Source: Clostridia bacterium BRH_c25
GTDB lineage: Bacteria; Bacillota_A; Clostridia; Lutisporales; Lutisporaceae
Length of the DNA stretch: 7,846 nucleotides
Assembly: GCA_001515955.1 (NCBI GenBank)
Contig: LOES01000223.1
Coordinates: forward strand, 1-7,846
Direction of reading: 5' to 3'
In this document: positions 4,515 through 7,846 of the stretch, piece by piece
Layout of the letters: every line of letters begins with the position of its first letter
How positions within the stretch are numbered: the first letter of the stretch is position 1
Made by a program: the position numbers and the translations under genes
Notes under the pieces: model-generated
Seen by the model: the letters and a program-made list of their open reading frames with translations, nothing else
Told to the model about the DNA's origin: nothing
Databases searched by the model: none

Positions 4515-4711
4515 TATAAATACACTCCTTTATAGATTAGTTGAATATTTTCACAACCCTCAGATTTCCAATCGTCAGGCTTCTTTCCGACAGGTGAAAT
4601 CTTTGCCACATATCCAAGGGCAAGTGCTGTTTCATGCAGGCTGCTTACAATAGACTTATCCTCTGTCGATAATGAAGAAATTATTCGAGCTAAAGCATCC
4701 TTTGACTCCAT
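4514..4711 (-). CDS. Small conserved-looking protein, 65 aa, possibly truncated
   Basis: I do not recognise a named family with confidence. The N-terminal part (SSLSTEDKSIVSSLHETALA, then LGYVAKISPVGKKPDDWKSE) resembles the start of longer uncharacterised clostridial proteins. The sequence then changes to a short tail, GCENIQLIYKGVYL, and stops. That tail coincides with the ribosome binding site and start of the VOC gene, which suggests the 3' part may have been lost. The ATG at 4711 has GAGGAA about six bases upstream. Its stop overlaps the start of the VOC gene. The 89-bp palindrome at 4732-4820 sits just upstream of the ribosome binding site. Confidence 0.6.
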   Translation of the reverse strand: MESKDALARIISSLSTEDKSIVSSLHETALALGYVAKISPVGKKPDDWKSEGCENIQLIYKGVYL

Positions 4712-4731
4712 AAAGTTCCTCGCTTTCTACT

Positions 4732-4820
4732 ATATCTCGTGGTCAGGGCTTGAAAGCCCTGTAACCACGGCATTCTTACATCGACTACTTGGACTACTAT
4801 GTTTTCCTACCACGAGATAT
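4732..4820 (-). mobile_element. 89-bp palindromic element, possible IS200/IS605-type end
   Basis: Perfect 12-bp inverted ends, ATATCTCGTGGT (4732-4743) and ACCACGAGATAT (4809-4820), enclose a hairpin CAGGGCTTGAAAGCCCTG (4744-4761). ACCACG at 4764-4769 can also pair with CGTGGT (4738-4743), so two exclusive folds are possible. A 9-bp-period direct repeat of GACTACT occurs at 4783 and 4792. On the minus strand ATGTAAGAATGCC leads into the hairpin, which reminds me of the right ends of TnpB-bearing IS605-group elements. No transposase is present. A minus-strand frame from about 4915 to 4808, ending RKRHEPENISW, could be a decayed C-terminal relic, but this is weak. A smaller hairpin, TCGGC-AA-GCCGA, lies at 4849-4860. 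Confidence 0.4.
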
Positions 4821-4898
4821 TCTCCGGTTCATGCCTTTTTCGGGCGGGTCGGCAAGCCGAACCACTTATTTCTTTGGTTAATCCTTTTATGGCTTTAT

Positions 4899-4929
4899 GT
4901 GCCAGGGAATGAATGTCATAGCCTGGCGC
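4899..4929. repeat. Short inverted repeat of the REP-like family
   Basis: GTGCCAGG (4899-4906) and CCTGGCGC (4922-4929) are inverted repeats with one G-U-type mismatch and a 15-bp loop. They share the GTGCCAGG/CCTGGCAC core of copies A and B. The stop codon of the membrane protein (4916-4918) lies in the loop, so the structure may mark the transcript end. Confidence 0.45.
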
Positions 4930-5320
4930 TTACATTGTTTTTCTTTATGCAATTTGATACTATACAGCATACAACTATAACACAGAATACAATAATATAT
5001 CTATGCAAAGTTCTGCCTGCCCCGTAGAGGTATGTAATAGCCGCAATACCTGTTATACCAATAAATATGGTTGAAAAAAGCTTTATTTTCCAATTTATAT
5101 TTTTGTTTCTAAGCCAATAAGGCACCAGAAGAAATGTTAAAAAATATACAAACGGGTAAATAAAGAACCCAATCCTTGAATCAGAAAACATAAACGCTAA
5201 AAGACTTATAACGAAGGATATCAATAATAATTTAATTGATTCTTTTACTGTACTGTTCGTATGAATCACCTCTTTACATTTTGTCTTTAATTCACCCTGG
5301 CTTTCGCTGAAATTAACCAC
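4916..5320 (-). CDS. Small multi-pass membrane protein, start uncertain
   Basis: I recognise no family. Counting from a GTG at 5320 the product is 134 aa. It has four likely transmembrane segments: about 30-46 (IKLLLISFVISLLAFMF), 50-69 (IGFFIYPFVYFLTFLLVPYW), 79-99 (IKLFSTIFIGITGIAAITYL) and 107-125 (RYIIVFCVIVVCCIVSNCI), with a short basic tail. The start is odd. The GTG has no ribosome binding site, whereas a good one, AAAGAGGTGATTCAT, precedes an in-frame ACG at 5260. Starting at ACG would give MNSTVKESIKLLLISF, a natural start for this type of protein. Either the ACG is a non-canonical start, it is a mutated ATG, or it is a sequence error. The gene begins 16 bp after the GNAT stop and is likely in its operon. 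Confidence 0.65.
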   Translation of the reverse strand: MVNFSESQGELKTKCKEVIHTNSTVKESIKLLLISFVISLLAFMFSDSRIGFFIYPFVYFLTFLLVPYWLRNKNINWKIKLFSTIFIGITGIAAITYLYGAGRTLHRYIIVFCVIVVCCIVSNCIKKNNVSARL

Positions 5321-5336
5321 AAATTAGAATCAAAAA

Positions 5337-5789
5337 CTATAAAGCCTTCATATAAATACGTGAACTTTCGCCCCAGGGATGATATCCCGTTCCTATATGG
5401 ATAAAACCATATTTCTCATAATATCCTATATGATCGGTACAAAGATACAAGTGAGAAAAACCGCCTCTTTTTGCATCATTCTTTGCCTTATCTAACAACA
5501 ATGAGCCATAATCATTACCACGATATGCTTTTTCAATATATAATGCACAAACCCAAGGATACAGATCCATCCTGCTGATGAAATCATTAGTAATAAGACC
5601 GGCACAACCAATAATATTCCATTCATCTTCTAACAAGTACCATTGTGGCAGTGGATTTGTTTCTGTTATGCAGTTATTAATGCAATCCTCATAAACCATC
5701 ATACTATTCTCACTTGCCCATTTACTTTGAAAATACTGGATTGCCCTGTCTTTATAATCTGGGTTTTCTCTTATTGATATAATATTCAT
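5337..5789 (-). CDS. GNAT family N-acetyltransferase, 150 aa
   Basis: GNAT enzymes transfer the acetyl group of acetyl-CoA to an amine on a small molecule or protein. The fold is visible in order: an N-terminal strand and helices, LLEDEWNIIGCAGLI (52-66) as beta2-beta3, and CALYIEKAYRGNDYGSLLLD (81-100) as motif A, in which R90-G91-N-D-Y-G95 forms the acetyl-CoA pyrophosphate loop (R/Q-x-x-G-x-G/A type). HLYLCTD and IGYYEKYGFIHIG (121-133) supply motif B, with tyrosines at 123 and 124 as candidate general acids. The substrate is unknown. The ATG at 5789 has AAGGGGCG upstream; an in-frame ATG at 5810 lies inside a half REP-like repeat. It follows the metallo-hydrolase by 25 bp and is likely co-transcribed. 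Confidence 0.88.
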   Translation of the reverse strand: MNIISIRENPDYKDRAIQYFQSKWASENSMMVYEDCINNCITETNPLPQWYLLEDEWNIIGCAGLITNDFISRMDLYPWVCALYIEKAYRGNDYGSLLLDKAKNDAKRGGFSHLYLCTDHIGYYEKYGFIHIGTGYHPWGESSRIYMKAL

Positions 5790-5802
5790 TTTACGCCCCT
5801 TC

Positions 5803-5817
5803 CCTGGCACTTATCTA
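5803..5817. repeat. Half copy of the REP-like repeat before the GNAT gene
   Basis: CCTGGCACTTATCTA differs at one base from CCTGACACTTATCTA (6731-6745) at the right end of copy B. It overlaps the stop codon of the metallo-hydrolase and lies 13 bp upstream of the GNAT start, directly before its ribosome binding site. Confidence 0.55.
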
Positions 5818-6648
5818 AATTTCAAACAACATACCATCATACGAGACCATAAATCCATTCTTCTCTATTCCCTTGCAAAGCTCCTCATGGGTGCTATTGC
5901 AGACATGTGCAAAGTGATGACTTACAAAAACTGTACTATCCTCAGAAGTCCCATTTTTATAAAATCTTTCTTTTACCTTAAGATTTTCGGAAAAATCCAT
6001 ATGACTATTATCTTTTCGATTTGAAGTGAGTCCATAAGTACAATCTAAAAAAACAAGGTCAAGATGCATACCTTTTAAATACTCGAAGGTCTCATCCGGA
6101 TAATAGCCGGAATCATTGCCGAATAATATCCGTTTTCCGCCTTTTTCAACTACATATATATAGCATTTCTCATTTTTCATATGTCTTGCCAGTAAAGTAT
6201 GGATTTTATAATTTCCCTTGTATAATGGCACAAACTCAGTTGGTGTATTAAATTCAATTTTGTTTTTTACCTCATCGGCTGGCTTTCCGCGGCCCATTTG
6301 ATCGTATATTTCCTTAATTGCAGGTGTTGAATATACATTCAATATGTTTTCGTCTAGCACAGTCGCATAAAACCCTCCCCTATAACGGAATATTGTTGGG
6401 TTGTAATGATCTATATGTGAATGTGTTATCAACAAGTATTTCATTTTTGATAGAATTATTTTCTCATTTAATGAGTGACAATAGGTATCATCTCCAAAAT
6501 CAATCATCATATCATCATCCACATAAAACTGCGAACGGGTTCTAATATTCTTTCCTCCTGTCTCACGAGCTTTTTTACATGAGTCACAGTTACAAAATAT
6601 TGCCGGAAACCCTTCCGAAGCTCCGGAACCTAATACTTTTATTTTCAT
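5815..6648 (-). CDS. Metallo-beta-lactamase-fold hydrolase, PhnP-like, 277 aa
   Basis: The MBL fold binds two metal ions and mostly hydrolyses phosphodiester or ester bonds. The signature HxHxDH is present as THSHIDHY (H76, H78, D80, H81). Further likely ligands are H156 (ARHMK), D179 (LFGNDSGYY) and the histidines of VSHHFAH (243-248). The N-terminus, KVLGSGASEGFPAIFCNCDS, has clustered cysteines C19, C21 and C24, the structural-metal pattern seen in PhnP and PqqB relatives; this suggests a cyclic phosphodiesterase-like activity, but no phosphonate genes are nearby. There is no signal peptide. The ATG at 6648 has AAGGGGGG upstream. The in-frame ATG at 6678 lies inside REP-like copy B. The gene follows the flavoprotein gene after 140 bp. 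Confidence 0.85.
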   Translation of the reverse strand: MKIKVLGSGASEGFPAIFCNCDSCKKARETGGKNIRTRSQFYVDDDMMIDFGDDTYCHSLNEKIILSKMKYLLITHSHIDHYNPTIFRYRGGFYATVLDENILNVYSTPAIKEIYDQMGRGKPADEVKNKIEFNTPTEFVPLYKGNYKIHTLLARHMKNEKCYIYVVEKGGKRILFGNDSGYYPDETFEYLKGMHLDLVFLDCTYGLTSNRKDNSHMDFSENLKVKERFYKNGTSEDSTVFVSHHFAHVCNSTHEELCKGIEKNGFMVSYDGMLFEI

Positions 6649-6664
6649 TTTTACCCCCCTTATG

Positions 6665-6739
6665 GGTGCCAGGTGCAAAGGCTATTAGGTTACTGAAGTC
6701 GATGATTGCAATAACCTAATAACCTCAGAGCCTGACACT
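6665..6739. repeat. REP-like palindromic repeat, copy B
   Basis: This 75-bp copy starts GGTGCCAGG and ends CCTGACACT, imperfect inverted ends (7 of 9). The inner arms AGGCTATTAGGTTACTG (6679-6695) and CAATAACCTAATAACCT (6709-6725) pair at 15 of 17 positions around a 13-nt loop. It begins 17 bp upstream of the metallo-hydrolase start, in the same orientation relative to its downstream gene as copy A. Confidence 0.8.
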
Positions 6740-6788
6740 TATCTATAGCCTTACTGCTGCACCCGGTACATTACTTTTTACAGTATGC

Positions 6789-7829
6789 TCATAATCTCAT
6801 GTGGTCAAATGTACTCGTCATGCTTGCAACGAAGTTCCATTGCCGTTCCATATAAACTCTTAATGCAGAAGTGTTATTTTGATAAGCTGGATATACCGTT
6901 TCCAAGTCCAAATCGCTATTCAAATCTATTTTCTCAATCGCCTTTGCAGCCGCATACCCGCTTTCCATTCCCGCTGAAATACCCTCACCCATAGGGTTAA
7001 GAAAACCTGCGGTTTCACCTGCAAACAGTACTTTCCCTTTTCCATATTGTATAGGACATTTGGGCATAATGTGTGACATAAGCCATTTTTCGGCTTTTTC
7101 TTGCTTTTCTATTTTTGCGTTGTGCTGTTTTTCCATATAGGCAATAAATTCGGAATAATAATATTCAAGTTTACTTGTATCCTTAACTGACACGCCGAAA
7201 ATGAGATAATCGTCTTTTACATTAAACCACGCATCATATTCCGATAGATGGGGCTGCAAATAGGCATAAAAATAATGATGGTCCAAATCTATAGATCCCT
7301 TATTGAAGGTTTGATAAGTAGTTATATAGTTTTGAGGTGTTTGAACAAGTTTCCGCTTAACGGAACCGACAACACCATCACATAAAATGACTAACTTTGC
7401 TTTTTCGGAATATAAAGAAGTGCCTTTTAACTTTACAATAACACAATTCTCTTGTTCTACGCATGATAGGACGGTTGTTTCATCGCGTAATTCCGCGCCA
7501 GCTTCGGTAGCTTTTGTTGCCAACCAATAATCAAAGGAACTCCTCCATATATTTAATCCTTCCTGTTCAAAACGGTACTCTTGCCCCTTGTCGTTGGTAA
7601 AAACCATACCTCGATTATCCTTCGGCATACACATCGTAAACTCTGGTGTATCATCGTCAAAGTATCGCTTGACCAAATCCATTGACTTCTTTATAAGAAT
7701 ACCTGAACAGGATTTATTTCTTGGCATCTTAAATTTTTCAATCAATAATACTTTATAGCCATTATAAGCCAATTCCCGAGCAGCGGTACAGCCTGTCGGG
7801 CCTGCACCAATCATTATTACATCGTACAT
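6789..7829 (-). CDS. FAD-dependent oxidoreductase, geranylgeranyl-reductase family, 346 aa
   Basis: This family of flavoproteins reduces or hydroxylates hydrophobic substrates such as prenyl chains and related compounds. The N-terminal Rossmann motif is GAGPTGCTAARELA (G8-x-G10-x-x-G13), with E31 at the end of the second strand binding the FAD ribose. The second FAD motif is VLFAGETAGFLNPMGEGISA (267-286), with E272 where D is more usual and the NPxxGEGI block typical of geranylgeranyl reductase-like proteins. NKSCSG (38-43) matches the conserved Cys/Gly-rich loop after the first FAD motif. The middle part forms the substrate domain. The length is slightly short for the family, but the protein looks complete. 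It starts at the ATG at 7829 with AGGAGG eight bases upstream. Its promoter and any upstream gene lie outside the window. Confidence 0.88.
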   Translation of the reverse strand: MYDVIMIGAGPTGCTAARELAYNGYKVLLIEKFKMPRNKSCSGILIKKSMDLVKRYFDDDTPEFTMCMPKDNRGMVFTNDKGQEYRFEQEGLNIWRSSFDYWLATKATEAGAELRDETTVLSCVEQENCVIVKLKGTSLYSEKAKLVILCDGVVGSVKRKLVQTPQNYITTYQTFNKGSIDLDHHYFYAYLQPHLSEYDAWFNVKDDYLIFGVSVKDTSKLEYYYSEFIAYMEKQHNAKIEKQEKAEKWLMSHIMPKCPIQYGKGKVLFAGETAGFLNPMGEGISAGMESGYAAAKAIEKIDLNSDLDLETVYPAYQNNTSALRVYMERQWNFVASMTSTFDHMRL

Positions 7830-7846
7830 AGCGGTTTCCTCCTATG

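Noticed and set aside
2222..6745. Integron-like cassette array: codirectional accessory genes separated by palindromic repeats
   Set aside because: The repeats lack the RYYYAAC and GTTRRRY core sites of attC, only some gaps contain one, and several genes are overlapping or tightly joined. REP-like intergenic repeats explain the pattern better.

Overview
The window is AT-rich DNA with strong AGGAGG-type ribosome binding sites, sigma-A-like promoters and a Gram-positive style RNase HII. This points to Bacillota, most likely a clostridial genome; I cannot name the species. All confident genes lie on the minus strand, so the layout is best read from right to left. The content looks accessory: short unrelated genes, a toxin-antitoxin pair and many palindromic repeats in the gaps. 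Only rnhB at the left edge is a core gene.

Right part (7846 to about 4080): an FAD-dependent oxidoreductase of the geranylgeranyl-reductase type, a metallo-beta-lactamase-fold hydrolase with an N-terminal Cys cluster, a GNAT acetyltransferase and a small multi-pass membrane protein follow one another with gaps of 140, 25 and 16 bp. After a 200-bp gap holding an 89-bp palindromic element come a 65-residue protein and a VOC (glyoxalase-fold) protein whose start and stop codons overlap as TAATG.

Middle part (4079 to 3106): a HEPN/MNT toxin-antitoxin operon (antitoxin mntA first, toxin hepT second, 11-nt overlap). Its promoter is embedded in a 13-bp perfect inverted repeat, a second nested palindrome lies upstream, and an intrinsic terminator closes the operon.

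Left-middle (3100 to 1573): a HAD-IB phosphatase with a clear promoter, then an NlpC/P60-like cysteine hydrolase. A REP-like repeat lies between them. A second full copy (6665-6739) and several half copies sit in other gaps, typically just upstream of a Shine-Dalgarno sequence.

Left part (1572 to 1): a small membrane-protein ORF appears to have been split by a palindromic insert of about 188 bp flanked by a 9-bp direct repeat. Joining the flanks restores a 43-codon frame that stops three bases before an intrinsic terminator. The insert carries a consensus plus-strand promoter whose predicted start coincides with the first bases of a four-way-junction RNA fold. A second 43-residue membrane ORF, a 191-bp imperfect palindrome and a 7-bp tandem repeat fill the space before rnhB, which runs off the window.
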